A stretch of 64,000 nucleotides of DNA from the NCBI RefSeq assembly GCF_013307225.1, contig NZ_CP028942.1:62001-126000 (forward strand). The letters are read 5' to 3'. Under the pieces are notes generated by a model. That model had not been told where the DNA came from and did not search any database. It saw only the letters and a program-made list of their open reading frames with translations. Origin of the DNA: Polynucleobacter tropicus. GTDB taxonomy: Bacteria > Pseudomonadota > Gammaproteobacteria > Burkholderiales > Burkholderiaceae. The translations under genes and the position numbers were made by a program. Below, in pieces: positions 9,542 to 20,211 of the stretch (positions are counted from its first letter, which is position 1; each line of letters opens with the position of its first letter).

Positions 9542-9557
9542 TTAGAAAGGAAGCATC

Positions 9558-9953
9558 ATGCGTCACGGAAACGGCTTACGCAAACTAAACAGAACATCTT
9601 CACATCGCTTGGCGATGCTACGCAATATGTCCAATTCTCTTTTGGAGCATGAAGTGATTAAAACCACTTTGCCAAAAGCAAAAGAATTGCGCATGGTTGT
9701 TGAGCCTTTGATTACCTTGGGTAAAAAAGACAACTTAGCAAACCGTCGCTTGGCATTTAATCGCACTCGTGATCGCGATATCGTGACTAAGCTCTTCACA
9801 GAACTTGGCCCACGTTATGCAACGCGTCCAGGTGGCTACCTTCGTATATTGAAGTTTGGCTTCCGTCATGGCGACAATGCTCCAATGGCATTAGTTGAGT
9901 TGGTTGATCGCCCAGAAGTTGAAGAAACATCAGCTGTAGCAGAAGAGGCTTAA
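9558..9953 (+). CDS. rplQ: 50S ribosomal protein L17 (bL17)
   Basis: L17 is a 50S protein near the tunnel exit. The product has 131 residues and begins [20 protein letters not shown], followed by the basic [20 protein letters not shown] segment and [20 protein letters not shown]. The C-terminal acidic tail ([12 protein letters not shown]) is typical of betaproteobacteria. AGAAAGGAAG precedes the ATG. It closes the alpha cluster and is followed by a strong terminator. Confidence 0.98.
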   Translation: MRHGNGLRKLNRTSSHRLAMLRNMSNSLLEHEVIKTTLPKAKELRMVVEPLITLGKKDNLANRRLAFNRTRDRDIVTKLFTELGPRYATRPGGYLRILKFGFRHGDNAPMALVELVDRPEVEETSAVAEEA

Positions 9954-9970
9954 GTCTCGAAGTAAATAAG

Positions 9971-9997
9971 AAAGCCAGGCTTCGGTCTGGCTTTTTT
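9971..9997 (+). terminator. Rho-independent terminator after rplQ
   Basis: AGCCAGGC (9973-9980) pairs with GTCTGGCT (9985-9992) around a TTCG tetraloop, with one G-T pair, and runs into a T tract to 9997. This ends the ribosomal protein cluster. Confidence 0.93.
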
Positions 9998-10021
9998 CAT
10001 TGATAGGTTTATAAATACGGT

Positions 10022-10378
10022 ATGCCACAAAACCTCTCCGAAAAGGTCTTAGCGAAGCCCAGCCAGCTATTGGTGGTGGTTACCAGCCTTCCTAGTCAGG
10101 AGGCTGCCCAGAGCCTTGCACGTATGCTCGTGGAGGAAAAGATCGCGGCTTGTGTCCAACTCAGCAGTGGGGTCCAATCGATTTATCGCTGGGAGGGCAA
10201 GGTTTGCGAAGAATCAGAAGTGTTGCTCTCAGCCAAAACAACTACAAATCAATGGCCAACAATCTCTAGTGTTATTCAGAAAAATCATCCCTATGATTTG
10301 CCTGAGATTTTGGCGTTTACTCCCGAACAATATTCAGAGCAATATGGCGCATGGGTAAGTTCAGAGGTAAATTCGTAG
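10022..10378 (+). CDS. cutA: Divalent-cation tolerance protein CutA
   Basis: CutA is a small trimeric protein related in fold to PII proteins; mutants in E. coli are copper sensitive, but the exact role is unsettled. The 118-residue product has the family segments VVVTSLPSQEAAQSLARMLV, KIAACVQLSSGVQSIYRWEG and EESEVLLSAKTT, with HPYDLPEILAF in the last third. The stop is only 2 bases before the dsbD start, and this cutA-dsbD pairing is common in proteobacteria. Confidence 0.93.
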   Translation: MPQNLSEKVLAKPSQLLVVVTSLPSQEAAQSLARMLVEEKIAACVQLSSGVQSIYRWEGKVCEESEVLLSAKTTTNQWPTISSVIQKNHPYDLPEILAFTPEQYSEQYGAWVSSEVNS

Positions 10379-10380
10379 CG

Positions 10381-12066
10381 ATGAAATTACATTCATTCAT
10401 TACGAGAGTTCTCGCACTCTTCATTCTGGTATCAACCCAGCTATTCGCAGCGTCAGATTTTCTGCCCCCCGAAAAAGCGTTTCGGGTAGAGGCAACTTGG
10501 CTGGAAAATTCCAATCAAATCGAAATCGAATTTTTGCCTGCTAAAGGCTATTATATCTATCAAGAATCTCTTCAATTTCAGATAGGACAACAGGCAGCAA
10601 AGCTAAGTAATATAAGGCCTTCACTGCCATCTGGTGTTGAAAAGTTTGATGAGACATTTGGAAAAAAACTGCAAGTTTACAAAGAGCCTTTCTTGGTATT
10701 TGTGGATGCAAAAGTAAATCCAAGCAAACCAATACATTTGGAAGTAACGCTACAGGGTTGTGCTGAGGCTGGGATTTGTTATCCACCAATGACCCTGAAA
10801 TTATTGCTCTCAGGTCCCGGGGTTAAGGTGTCGCCAATTCCGGATGGGCTTGTAGCATCGTCCGAGTCAAAAGCACAAGATCCTCAATCAACAGAATTTG
10901 GTTTGAGTGATCTATGGCGCGAACGCGATGATGTTAGTGCAATTGGACGTTTTCTAGAAAACGCCTCAACCCATTATTTATTTTTAGCATTCTTTGTTTT
11001 GGGTCTTGCCTTGGCCTTCACGCCCTGCGTATTGCCAATGCTACCAATTCTGTCGAGCGTTATATTTGGTGTGCAAGATGGCAAAGCTATATCTAAGGGG
11101 CGCGCTTGCGTTTTAGCGCTTGCCTATGTCTTCGGTATGGCCTTGATATATGCTTTGGCGGGGGTGCTGATGGCGGCTCTTGGCGGGAGCGTTCAGCGTG
11201 TTCTGCAAAGCCCTATTGCCCTAATCGCTTTCACAGTCCTGCTTTTGGCCCTATCTGGCAGCCTATTTGGTCTTTATGATCTGCGTCTACCCCAGGCCTG
11301 GCATCAGCACATTGATCGCCTGGCAGGGCGCCAAAAGGGGGGTAGCGTCTTTGGTGCTTTTGCTTTGGGAGGTATTTCTACCCTAGTTGCGAGCCCCTGT
11401 ATTACAGCTCCTTTAGCAGGTGTTTTGGCCTTCATTGCGCAAACTGGTTCAATGAGCCTGGGTGCAAGCTTGCTCTTTGTTATGGCTCTGGGTATGGGCT
11501 TACCATTATTTTTCATTGCGATTGAAGCGCGCATATTAATTCCTTCAACTGGTATATGGATGGTGTGGTTGCAGCGCACCCTTGGCGTTTTATTGGTTGC
11601 AACCGCAGCTTGGATTGCTTCCCCGCTCTTTGAAAAAAATCAAACCAATAACTTGATTCAAATGAGTAATGGTCAAAGCATTCGTCAGGCGGGGGATTTA
11701 TCTTTTGTCGTTATTCATTCACCAGCAGAGTTGGATGCGCAGTTAGTAAAAGCCAAGCAAGAAAACAAATTTGTCATGCTCGATTTTTATGCTGACTGGT
11801 GTATTAGTTGCAAAGAAATGGAAGTGAATACCTTTGCGAATCCTGAGGTCAGCAAGCAATTAAAACGACTGGTTTTAGTGCAGGCCGATGTGACTGCAAA
11901 TAGCCCTGAGAACCAGGTATTAATTAAGAAATTTGGTTTATATGGACCCCCCGGAATTTTGTTTTTCAATCAAAATTCTGAAGAACAAAAAGACCTAAGA
12001 GTGGTTGGCTATATGTCGCCAGAGCGTTTTACAGAGCGTTTAAAGCAAGTGAGTAAAACGCAGTAA
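10381..12066 (+). CDS. dsbD: Thiol:disulfide interchange protein DsbD
   Basis: DsbD carries electrons from cytoplasmic thioredoxin across the inner membrane to periplasmic DsbC, DsbG and cytochrome c maturation. The 561-residue product has a signal peptide (about 1-23), a periplasmic alpha domain with the Cys pair C127/C133 (GCAEAGIC), a membrane domain of about eight segments with C216 (FTPCVLP) and C340 (ASPCITAP), and a thioredoxin-like C-terminal domain with WCISC at 473-477. I chose ATG 10381, since an upstream in-frame ATG at 10351 lies inside cutA and would bury the signal peptide. Confidence 0.95.
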   Translation: MKLHSFITRVLALFILVSTQLFAASDFLPPEKAFRVEATWLENSNQIEIEFLPAKGYYIYQESLQFQIGQQAAKLSNIRPSLPSGVEKFDETFGKKLQVYKEPFLVFVDAKVNPSKPIHLEVTLQGCAEAGICYPPMTLKLLLSGPGVKVSPIPDGLVASSESKAQDPQSTEFGLSDLWRERDDVSAIGRFLENASTHYLFLAFFVLGLALAFTPCVLPMLPILSSVIFGVQDGKAISKGRACVLALAYVFGMALIYALAGVLMAALGGSVQRVLQSPIALIAFTVLLLALSGSLFGLYDLRLPQAWHQHIDRLAGRQKGGSVFGAFALGGISTLVASPCITAPLAGVLAFIAQTGSMSLGASLLFVMALGMGLPLFFIAIEARILIPSTGIWMVWLQRTLGVLLVATAAWIASPLFEKNQTNNLIQMSNGQSIRQAGDLSFVVIHSPAELDAQLVKAKQENKFVMLDFYADWCISCKEMEVNTFANPEVSKQLKRLVLVQADVTANSPENQVLIKKFGLYGPPGILFFNQNSEEQKDLRVVGYMSPERFTERLKQVSKTQ

Positions 12067-12089
12067 GGAAGTAGTAAACGAATAGCAAA

Positions 12090-13785
<1,696 letters not shown>

Positions 13786-13899
13786 GTCTAGAAGCTATTG
13801 TAAAATCACGCAAAATCATGAAATATCTCATGGTGTTGGGTAAAAGGTTGTAAAAGTAGGGCCCAAACACTTTTAGGAATTTTTGCCAAGGTAAACATA

Positions 13900-14622
13900 A
13901 TGCGTCAAACCTCCCAAATCTCCAAATTCACTAGCTTGCGCGCTGGTTTTGCTGCCCTCTCTATTTTCGCCTTGATTGGCGTTTCTGGACTGGCTATTGC
14001 AAATGATGCTGCTCCTGCAGCTGCGGCTGAAGCAAAGCCTGTAGTGCCAGGCAAGCCTAAAGTTGACCCTGCCGCAGGTGAGGCATTGTATTCCAATGGG
14101 GATGCTAGTCGCGGAGTGACTGCTTGCTTAACTTGCCACGGTCCAAAAGGTCAGAGCGCTACTGCTACTTGGCCTAAGTTGTCTGCCCAGCATGCGGCTT
14201 ACACAACTAAGCAATTGAAAAACTTTAAAGATGGTAGCCGTGCAAATCCAGTGATGATGGGTATGGCAGCTACTTTGAATGAGCAAGATATGCAAAATAT
14301 TGCTGCATTCTTGGTGAAGCAACCTGTTTCACAAGGCGTTGCTCAAAATAAAAACACGATTGAATTAGGCCAAAGCATTTACCGTGGTGGCATTGCCGCA
14401 AAAGGTGTTCCAGCTTGTGCGGCTTGTCATAGCCCAAATGGCGCTGGTATTCCTGCTCAGTACCCACGCCTAGGCGGTCAGTGGGCTGATTACACCAACG
14501 CACAATTGCTTGCGTTCCGTGACGGTGTTCGTAAGAACAGCAGCCAAATGACAGCGATCGCCACTAAGCTTTCTGATCAAGAAATGAAAGCAGTTTCTGA
14601 TTACATCGCTGGCTTGCATTAA
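13900..14622 (+). CDS. Diheme cytochrome c4
   Basis: This periplasmic electron carrier probably links the bc1 complex to terminal oxidases. The 240-residue product has a signal peptide of about 35 residues and two cytochrome c domains: CLTCH at 76-80 and CAACH at 173-177. Candidate axial methionines lie in NPVMMGMA (about 117-123) and NSSQMTAIA near the C-terminus. The two similar halves (a CxxCH, then a PKLSAQHAAYTTKQLKNFKDG-type helix in each) mark it as c4. In other Burkholderiales resB and ccsA often follow; here lysA follows instead. Confidence 0.93.
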   Translation: MRQTSQISKFTSLRAGFAALSIFALIGVSGLAIANDAAPAAAAEAKPVVPGKPKVDPAAGEALYSNGDASRGVTACLTCHGPKGQSATATWPKLSAQHAAYTTKQLKNFKDGSRANPVMMGMAATLNEQDMQNIAAFLVKQPVSQGVAQNKNTIELGQSIYRGGIAAKGVPACAACHSPNGAGIPAQYPRLGGQWADYTNAQLLAFRDGVRKNSSQMTAIATKLSDQEMKAVSDYIAGLH

Positions 14623-14643
14623 AAAATATGCAGCACTAAAAAC

Positions 14644-14673
14644 AAAACCCCGCTGATCTGGCGGGGTTTTTAT
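14644..14673. terminator. Bidirectional terminator between cytochrome c4 and lysA
   Basis: AAAACCCCGC (14644-14653) pairs perfectly with GCGGGGTTTT (14661-14670) around TGATCTG. T-rich sequence follows on the plus strand and, read in reverse, after the minus-strand stem, so both convergent genes can use it. Confidence 0.9.
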
Positions 14674-14706
14674 TTATTCATTTGAAATGAATAAAGGCTG
14701 AAAAAA

Positions 14707-16005
14707 TTATTTAGGCAAGATACTTTCGCTTGCAAAAAGATCTTGTGTACTTTCACGGGCGCGAATGACATAAGCATTCTTGCCATCCACCATAATCTCT
14801 GCAGGCTTGGGGCGTGTGTTGTAGTTTGAAGCCATCACAAACCCATAAGCTCCTGCTGAAAGAATTGCCAATAGATCGCCCTCCTCAACCGCAAGAGAAC
14901 GATCTCTTCCAAGCCAGTCCCCAGATTCGCAAACGGGACCGACGATATCGTAGGTAAGGCTCTTTGTTCGTTTTGCTTGAACAGGAACGATGCCATGATG
15001 CGCTTCGTATAGGGCTGGCCGCATCAACTCAGTCATGGCCGCATCCACAATGCAGAAGTTCTTTTCTGCTCCTGGTTTGAGGTATTCCACGGTTGTTAAC
15101 AGGACACCAGCGTTACCTACAAGGGATCTTCCTGGCTCCAAAACAACATCCAAATGCCCAAAGCCACGCTCTGATACACGGTTCAAGAGGGTGTTGGTGA
15201 AGTCGGTGATATCTGGAGGAGTTTCATCGCTGTAGGCGATTCCGAGTCCACCACCCAAATCCAAATGGTGAATCACAATACCTTCTTTTTTGAGCTGCTC
15301 AACTAGATCCAACACCTTATCTAGTGCATCTAAATAGGGCGCGGTTGTAGTAATTTGCGAGCCGATATGACAATCAATGCCAACGACATCAATTTGAGAA
15401 AGTAGTGATGCTTCACGATACGTTTTTAAAACTTCGTGATACGCGATGCCAAATTTATTTCCTTTTAATCCTGTTGAAATGTAAGGGTGCGTTTGCGCGT
15501 CCACATCTGGATTTACTCGAAGAGAAATTGGCGCGCGCAATCCAAGCTCAGTAGCAACACGATTGATTTTGTGTAGCTCTGCAATCGATTCAACATTGAT
15601 GCACTTCACACCTGCTTTGAGTGCAGTAGCAATTTCCGTTGCAGATTTACCAACGCCTGCAAATACAAGGCTTTTAGGATCAGCCCCAATGGCCAGCGCA
15701 CGCGCCAACTCGCCACCGCTCACTAAATCAAAGCCAGCGCCTAGCTCTTTGAAGCAGTTAATAACTGCCAAATTACTATTGGCTTTCATGGCGTAATGAA
15801 CTCGCGCACGACGCTTACCCTTTGAATCAATGCAGGCCTTGTCATAGGCTTGATAAGCTTCGGTCAGCGCCTTTTTGCTATATACATATAGCGGCGTACC
15901 AAATTCTTTTGCCAAATCTGCTAAAGCAATATCTTCGGCATACCAAGCGCCATTACGCTCGGTAAAACCAGATAAGCGAGGGAGTGAAAGTGTGTTGCTT
16001 GTCAT
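14707..16005 (-). CDS. lysA: Diaminopimelate decarboxylase
   Basis: LysA decarboxylates meso-diaminopimelate to L-lysine, the last step of lysine synthesis, using pyridoxal phosphate. The 432-residue product has the PLP lysine K74 in VHYAMKANSN, the phosphate-binding GGGLGIAY, EPGRSLVGNAGVLL, and the substrate-binding Cys in PVCESGDWLG. It shares a TAATG stop/start overlap with lptM upstream, a pairing common in proteobacteria. Confidence 0.97.
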   Translation of the reverse strand: MTSNTLSLPRLSGFTERNGAWYAEDIALADLAKEFGTPLYVYSKKALTEAYQAYDKACIDSKGKRRARVHYAMKANSNLAVINCFKELGAGFDLVSGGELARALAIGADPKSLVFAGVGKSATEIATALKAGVKCINVESIAELHKINRVATELGLRAPISLRVNPDVDAQTHPYISTGLKGNKFGIAYHEVLKTYREASLLSQIDVVGIDCHIGSQITTTAPYLDALDKVLDLVEQLKKEGIVIHHLDLGGGLGIAYSDETPPDITDFTNTLLNRVSERGFGHLDVVLEPGRSLVGNAGVLLTTVEYLKPGAEKNFCIVDAAMTELMRPALYEAHHGIVPVQAKRTKSLTYDIVGPVCESGDWLGRDRSLAVEEGDLLAILSAGAYGFVMASNYNTRPKPAEIMVDGKNAYVIRARESTQDLFASESILPK

Positions 16006-16208
16006 TACTTGGCCGATGAAGAAATGTTATTGCTTGCTGGTGCAGTTGATGTAGTTTGGGGTGGATAGAGTTTGCCCTTGGGCTCTGGCTCAGTTGGCGC
16101 AGTTGGGGCTGGTGGTACATTTGGCATGTATAGCGGACCCCTAACCCCACATCCAACAAGGGATATTAGGAGGGCAATACCAAGGGTTCTGTAAAGAATC
16201 GCTATCAT
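16005..16208 (-). CDS. lptM: LptM-like small lipoprotein (YifL family)
   Basis: In E. coli LptM is a small outer-membrane lipoprotein that helps the LPS translocon LptDE mature. This 67-residue product has a signal sequence ending in the lipobox LVGC, then GVRGPLYMP, the family's short conserved block, and a Pro/Thr/Ser-rich tail. I chose the ATG at 16208; an upstream extension in this frame would bury the lipobox. It overlaps lysA by one base and is divergent from cyaY. The function here is inferred from family and context. Confidence 0.8.
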   Translation of the reverse strand: MIAILYRTLGIALLISLVGCGVRGPLYMPNVPPAPTAPTEPEPKGKLYPPQTTSTAPASNNISSSAK

Positions 16209-16254
16209 GAATGTCTCTAAACGAATGATTGAATATAGCACGCAGGCCCCTTTT

Positions 16255-16638
16255 ATGAATGCAAATAGTTCGAATGTTGAAGTGATTGATGACAAGCAGT
16301 TTCACCAGTTGGGCGCGCAATTGTTGCACTCTATTGAGGTGGCATTAGAGGCTGCTGATGATGAACTTGATTTAGATCTCGATGTTGAGCGTCAAGGTGG
16401 TAATGTCATCAATATCCGCTTTCGGGATAAAAGCGTTATTGTGGTCAACACCCAGCCCCCTTTGCATGAGATTTGGGTGGCTGCAAAATCTGGCGGTTAC
16501 CACTATCGCTGGGCAGGTACCGTAGCCCAACCAATTTGGCTTGATACCAAAACAGGCAAGGAATTATTGGGTGATCTTGCAGAGTTTGCCAGCGCGCAAG
16601 CAGGCAAACCAATCAAAATTCAGTTAATTAAATCTTAG
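16255..16638 (+). CDS. cyaY: Iron-sulfur cluster protein CyaY (bacterial frataxin)
   Basis: CyaY binds iron and modulates IscS during Fe-S cluster assembly. The frataxin core is clear: an acidic first helix (ADDELDLDLDVERQGG), then VINIRFRDKSVIVVNTQPPLHEIWVAAKSGGYHY and a DTKTGKELLGDL helix. The start is uncertain. ATG at 16255 gives 127 residues, close to the family length of about 106-110; ATGs at 16207 and 16225 would add 16 or 10 residues, and the first overlaps the divergent lptM start. Confidence 0.9.
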   Translation: MNANSSNVEVIDDKQFHQLGAQLLHSIEVALEAADDELDLDLDVERQGGNVINIRFRDKSVIVVNTQPPLHEIWVAAKSGGYHYRWAGTVAQPIWLDTKTGKELLGDLAEFASAQAGKPIKIQLIKS

Positions 16639-16649
16639 TAGATTGGGCT

Positions 16650-17732
16650 TTAAGCAGCCCCTGTAGCCGTCAAAGTTTCTAGAACCTGAGCATCTGGCAC
16701 GCCCTGAATTTGGGCCTTGCCGATTTTCTCTAGAACGACATAACGGATTTGGCCACTTTCTGTTTTCTTATCCACTTGCATGAGTTCAAGATAGCGCTTT
16801 CCACCAAACTTCGGAGGAGCGATCGGAAGATTCATGGATTGAATAATTTTTGTTAGACGATCTGCTTCTGCCTTGGTGATGTAGTTGAGTCGACAAGATA
16901 AATCAGCGCCTAGTACCATGCCACAACCCACTGCTTCGCCATGTAGCCATTCACCATAGCCCATGCCGGCTTCAATGGCATGACCAAATGTATGACCAAA
17001 ATTTAAGGTTGCACGAATACCGCCTTCTCTTTCATCGGCAGATACGACTGCGGATTTAATTTCACAAGAACGCAAAACAGCATGACTCATTGCATCGGTA
17101 TCGCATGCAAGCAGTGGCTTTGCATTTGCCTCAATCCAATCTAAAAATTTAGCATCAGCAATTGCGCCATGTTTGACAACTTCAGCCAGCCCTGCTGAAA
17201 GTTCTCTAGCGGGAAGTGTTTTTAATGTATTCAGATCGGCAATAACTGCGACAGGTTGATGAAAGGCGCCGATCATGTTTTTACCTAGGGGATGATTAAT
17301 TCCTGTTTTGCCGCCAACAGAAGAATCCACTTGCGCTAATAGAGTGGTTGGCACTTGAATGAAACGAACGCCCCGCATGAAGCTGGCTGCAGCAAAACCC
17401 GTCATATCACCAATGACGCCACCACCCAGAGCAACCAGCATTGTTTGTCTATCGGCACCAAATTTCAGGAGGTCGTCAAAAATAAGCTGCAGATTTTTCC
17501 AGTCTTTATAAGACTCGCCATCAGGCAAAACAATGGCCCTAACTTTTTTACCAAAGGTTTCTAAAGTCTTATTTAGGCGCTGTGCATACAAAGGAGCTAC
17601 GGTAGTGTTGGTAACAACAAAAATAGAACTAGCTTTTTCACAAGCCTTAAAGAGATCGGGCTGATCAATTAAGTCGGCACCGATATAAATGGGGTAGCTA
17701 CGATTACCAAGATCTACTTCAAGTGTTTTCAT
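16650..17732 (-). CDS. aroB: 3-dehydroquinate synthase
   Basis: AroB converts DAHP to 3-dehydroquinate, the second step of the shikimate pathway, using NAD and a metal ion. The 360-residue product has the NAD-binding PDGESYKDW region, [20 protein letters not shown] near 104-123, and the metal-site segments [19 protein letters not shown] and HGEAVGCGM. It lies 8 bases after aroK on the minus strand. The aroK-aroB pair downstream of a secretin gene is the usual proteobacterial order. Confidence 0.97.
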   Translation of the reverse strand: MKTLEVDLGNRSYPIYIGADLIDQPDLFKACEKASSIFVVTNTTVAPLYAQRLNKTLETFGKKVRAIVLPDGESYKDWKNLQLIFDDLLKFGADRQTMLVALGGGVIGDMTGFAAASFMRGVRFIQVPTTLLAQVDSSVGGKTGINHPLGKNMIGAFHQPVAVIADLNTLKTLPARELSAGLAEVVKHGAIADAKFLDWIEANAKPLLACDTDAMSHAVLRSCEIKSAVVSADEREGGIRATLNFGHTFGHAIEAGMGYGEWLHGEAVGCGMVLGADLSCRLNYITKAEADRLTKIIQSMNLPIAPPKFGGKRYLELMQVDKKTESGQIRYVVLEKIGKAQIQGVPDAQVLETLTATGAA

Positions 17733-17740
17733 GATGATGT

Positions 17741-18265
17741 TCAGGCGGAAAGTTCAAGCTGCATGATGAGAGTATTGACCAATTGATTGACGCTGGGTTT
17801 GCCGGTTTCAATCACGTGGTCAGCAATTTCTCGATATAAAGGATCGCGAATTGCATATAGGTTTTCTAGAATTTTTTTAGCATCACCATTGCGTAGTAAT
17901 GGACGCCCTTCGCTACCTTTGGTGCGATGCCATAGCTCGATTGGATTTGCGTGCAGATAAATAACAGTGCCTTGTTCGCTTAGTGCTTTGCGATTTTCAG
18001 GAAGTAGCACCGCTCCACCACCTGTGGCTAAAACAATATTGTTTTCGTTTGTGATTTCTCGGATGGCTTGAGCCTCGCGTTTACGAAAGCCTTCTTCGCC
18101 TTCCATTTCAAAAATCACTGGGATTTTGACGCCACAACGCTCTTCAATGACATGATCGGCATCTAGAAAACGGCGACCTAATTTTTTTGCGAGGACTTTA
18201 CCGACGGTCGACTTTCCGGCGCCCATGAGGCCGATCAGAAAGATATTGTTTGTCGTAGAGTTCAC
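17741..18265 (-). CDS. aroK: Shikimate kinase
   Basis: AroK phosphorylates shikimate to shikimate 3-phosphate. The 174-residue product has the Walker A loop GLMGAGKST at 12-20, the shikimate-binding [11 protein letters not shown] and GGGAVL motifs, and the lid segment with RPLLRNGD. It is 12 bases downstream of the secretin gene and 8 bases upstream of aroB. Confidence 0.97.
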   Translation of the reverse strand: MNSTTNNIFLIGLMGAGKSTVGKVLAKKLGRRFLDADHVIEERCGVKIPVIFEMEGEEGFRKREAQAIREITNENNIVLATGGGAVLLPENRKALSEQGTVIYLHANPIELWHRTKGSEGRPLLRNGDAKKILENLYAIRDPLYREIADHVIETGKPSVNQLVNTLIMQLELSA

Positions 18266-18277
18266 CCCTCGATTTTA

Positions 18278-19378
18278 TTAGGGTTTATCGAGGACGGTAG
18301 GGGTAAGGAAGACCAAGAGTTCAGTTTTGTCTTGTAATTTAGATTTATGGCGAAATAAATAGCCAAGAAGTGGGATATCTCCCAATAAAGGGACTTTGAC
18401 TTCATCTTCTCGTTCTGTAGTTTGAAAGATTCCCCCGATGATTGCAGTGCCTCCATTTTCAACGGTCACTTCTGAACTTAAGCTTTTGGTATCGATGGCA
18501 TAGCCCTGTTCTGTTTTCATGCCAACGGTGTCTTTATTAATGCCTACCAGCATGGAGATTTTTCCATCGGGGTGAATCTTGGGCAAAACCTCTAAGCGAA
18601 GATTGGCTTTCCTAAACTGCAGTTTGCTGCCATTTTGGGATGTGGTTTGGTAGGGCAGTTCTGTGCCTTGCTCAATGGTTGCCTTTACTTGATCCCCAGT
18701 CATGATGCGGGGATTTGACAGAATCTTTCCTTGTCCTTCAGATTCAAGGGCTGATAGTTCGATTTGTAAAAGACGGCTGGCGTTTTTAGAGACCAGGGTA
18801 GCCGCTACTGCAGCAGGATTAAAGCCATTTAAGCCAGATCCAGATAGATCGAAATTACTACCCATTTTGTTTTCTGGATTGCCATTGAGCGCACTTGCCT
18901 GGTGATTGAGCTTTGCTCCAAGCTCTCGAGCAAACCGTTCATCAGCCTCCACAATTCGAGCCTCAATCAATATTTGCCTAGGGCTATTGATGTGGTCGCC
19001 ACCAAAGGGAAGTGCCGCATCTTCTCTTCGAAATTTTTGGAATGCCACGATTTCCGCATGGGGACCAATCCAATAAATATCTCCATTGCGAATAATCCGC
19101 AAACCACGGCTAGCCAAAATGGAGTGAAGGGCTGTATGCCAGGGGGTATTTTGAAGATCTACCGTGATCTTGCCTTTGATAGATTCACTTAATAAAAAAT
19201 TGGTGTTACCCAGTTTTGCCAGAATTTGCAAAAGTTCAGTCAGTTCGATATCAGCAAATTGCAGGCTAATAGGGGTTTGCAAATTTGCGTTTGCAGGGGT
19301 TGAACCTGTGGCTGGGGTGACTATGAAGACAATTAATAAGACTACCCACAAACTAGCGATTTTGGATTTGAGGATCAT
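18278..19378 (-). CDS. Short secretin, PilQ-like
   Basis: Secretins form gated outer-membrane rings used by type IV pili, type II secretion and competence. This 366-residue protein has a signal peptide (about 1-25), one STN/N0-type domain (about 37-105), then the secretin core (about 133-364) with VTVENGGTAIIGG at 304-316 and VPLLGDIPLLGYLF at 329-342, the family signature. It is roughly half the length of usual PilQ (700 or more) and lacks AMIN domains and clear extra N domains. It precedes aroK-aroB, the usual place of pilQ. It could be a reduced pilus or DNA-uptake secretin. Confidence 0.85.
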   Translation of the reverse strand: MILKSKIASLWVVLLIVFIVTPATGSTPANANLQTPISLQFADIELTELLQILAKLGNTNFLLSESIKGKITVDLQNTPWHTALHSILASRGLRIIRNGDIYWIGPHAEIVAFQKFRREDAALPFGGDHINSPRQILIEARIVEADERFARELGAKLNHQASALNGNPENKMGSNFDLSGSGLNGFNPAAVAATLVSKNASRLLQIELSALESEGQGKILSNPRIMTGDQVKATIEQGTELPYQTTSQNGSKLQFRKANLRLEVLPKIHPDGKISMLVGINKDTVGMKTEQGYAIDTKSLSSEVTVENGGTAIIGGIFQTTEREDEVKVPLLGDIPLLGYLFRHKSKLQDKTELLVFLTPTVLDKP

Positions 19379-20091
19379 TCGGAAATTGCAACCTTGAGGA
19401 TGAGAGACTTGCCCAAATGGTGAGTGGCTGTGGCAGCCTCTTTATCAGCATTACTAAGCCTCCATTCCCCCAATAGAAGACCCCCCATTTCAACCATTAA
19501 TGTTGTTTTGCCATTGTGGAAAAAAGCACGGTATGTCCCTGCTGATTGACTGACTCCCAAATAGCGCCAGCGGCGTAGTTCAGTCTCGAATGGAATTGAG
19601 GGAAGCTTGGGTTTGGTGGTGGTTTGAGGTCTATTTTTCTCTAATGAGTGAACACTTACTTCTATTAAATCAATCGCCTCATATATGGCATCCTCAGAAT
19701 CTTGTATTTCTTCGCGCAATAAAGCTAATTCCTTTTTCAGTGCAGCAATATCTTGTTGAGCACCTTCAATATGGATGTTTTGCTCTGACTGAATAGGGCT
19801 AAAAGTAAAAAATAGAGCGGCCCCTGAGGCGATGAGAAGCCCCCCAGTCCCGAGGATTAGGCTTGTCTTTTTTAGACTTTCCAGTTGTGGGATTTGATTT
19901 TGAAAATTGAGCTGAATTTTGGGCTTGCTTTGAGGGGTGCCTGGGGTGCCCGTGGCGCCAATCGCATCCCAATCTGGGCGTTTTGGGCTATTCGGTTTAC
20001 GGATTCCATGGGGGTCTGGAATGGCAGGGTCATCGCCCAAGTCACTCAAAATGTCATCAAAAGATTGCGGGGAGATTTTTCGGGCTGGCAT
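19375..20091 (-). CDS. Inner-membrane coiled-coil protein of unknown function next to the secretin
   Basis: I do not recognise this 238-residue protein by sequence. It has a Pro-rich cytoplasmic N-terminus (1-75), one membrane segment (about 77-98, TSLILGTGGLLIASGAALFF), a coiled-coil stretch (about 108-155) and a small C-terminal domain (about 168-238) with YLGVSQSAGTYRAFFHNGKT and MVEMGGLLLGEWRL. The last part resembles, by eye, the beta-rich C-terminal region of PilP/GspC proteins. Its stop overlaps the secretin start by 4 bases. It stands where pilM, pilN, pilO and pilP normally lie, so a link between inner membrane and secretin is a plausible inference. Confidence 0.75.
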   Translation of the reverse strand: MPARKISPQSFDDILSDLGDDPAIPDPHGIRKPNSPKRPDWDAIGATGTPGTPQSKPKIQLNFQNQIPQLESLKKTSLILGTGGLLIASGAALFFTFSPIQSEQNIHIEGAQQDIAALKKELALLREEIQDSEDAIYEAIDLIEVSVHSLEKNRPQTTTKPKLPSIPFETELRRWRYLGVSQSAGTYRAFFHNGKTTLMVEMGGLLLGEWRLSNADKEAATATHHLGKSLILKVAISE

Positions 20092-20211
20092 TCCCTTTAT
20101 TGTGAAAATTGCATGGCAGTAAAAACATCGGAATTGACAGAATGATTTGTAGGAAAACTTAGGTTTTGGATGTTTTATTGAAATAACCCAAGCCCCCTAT
20201 AATTTGAACTT

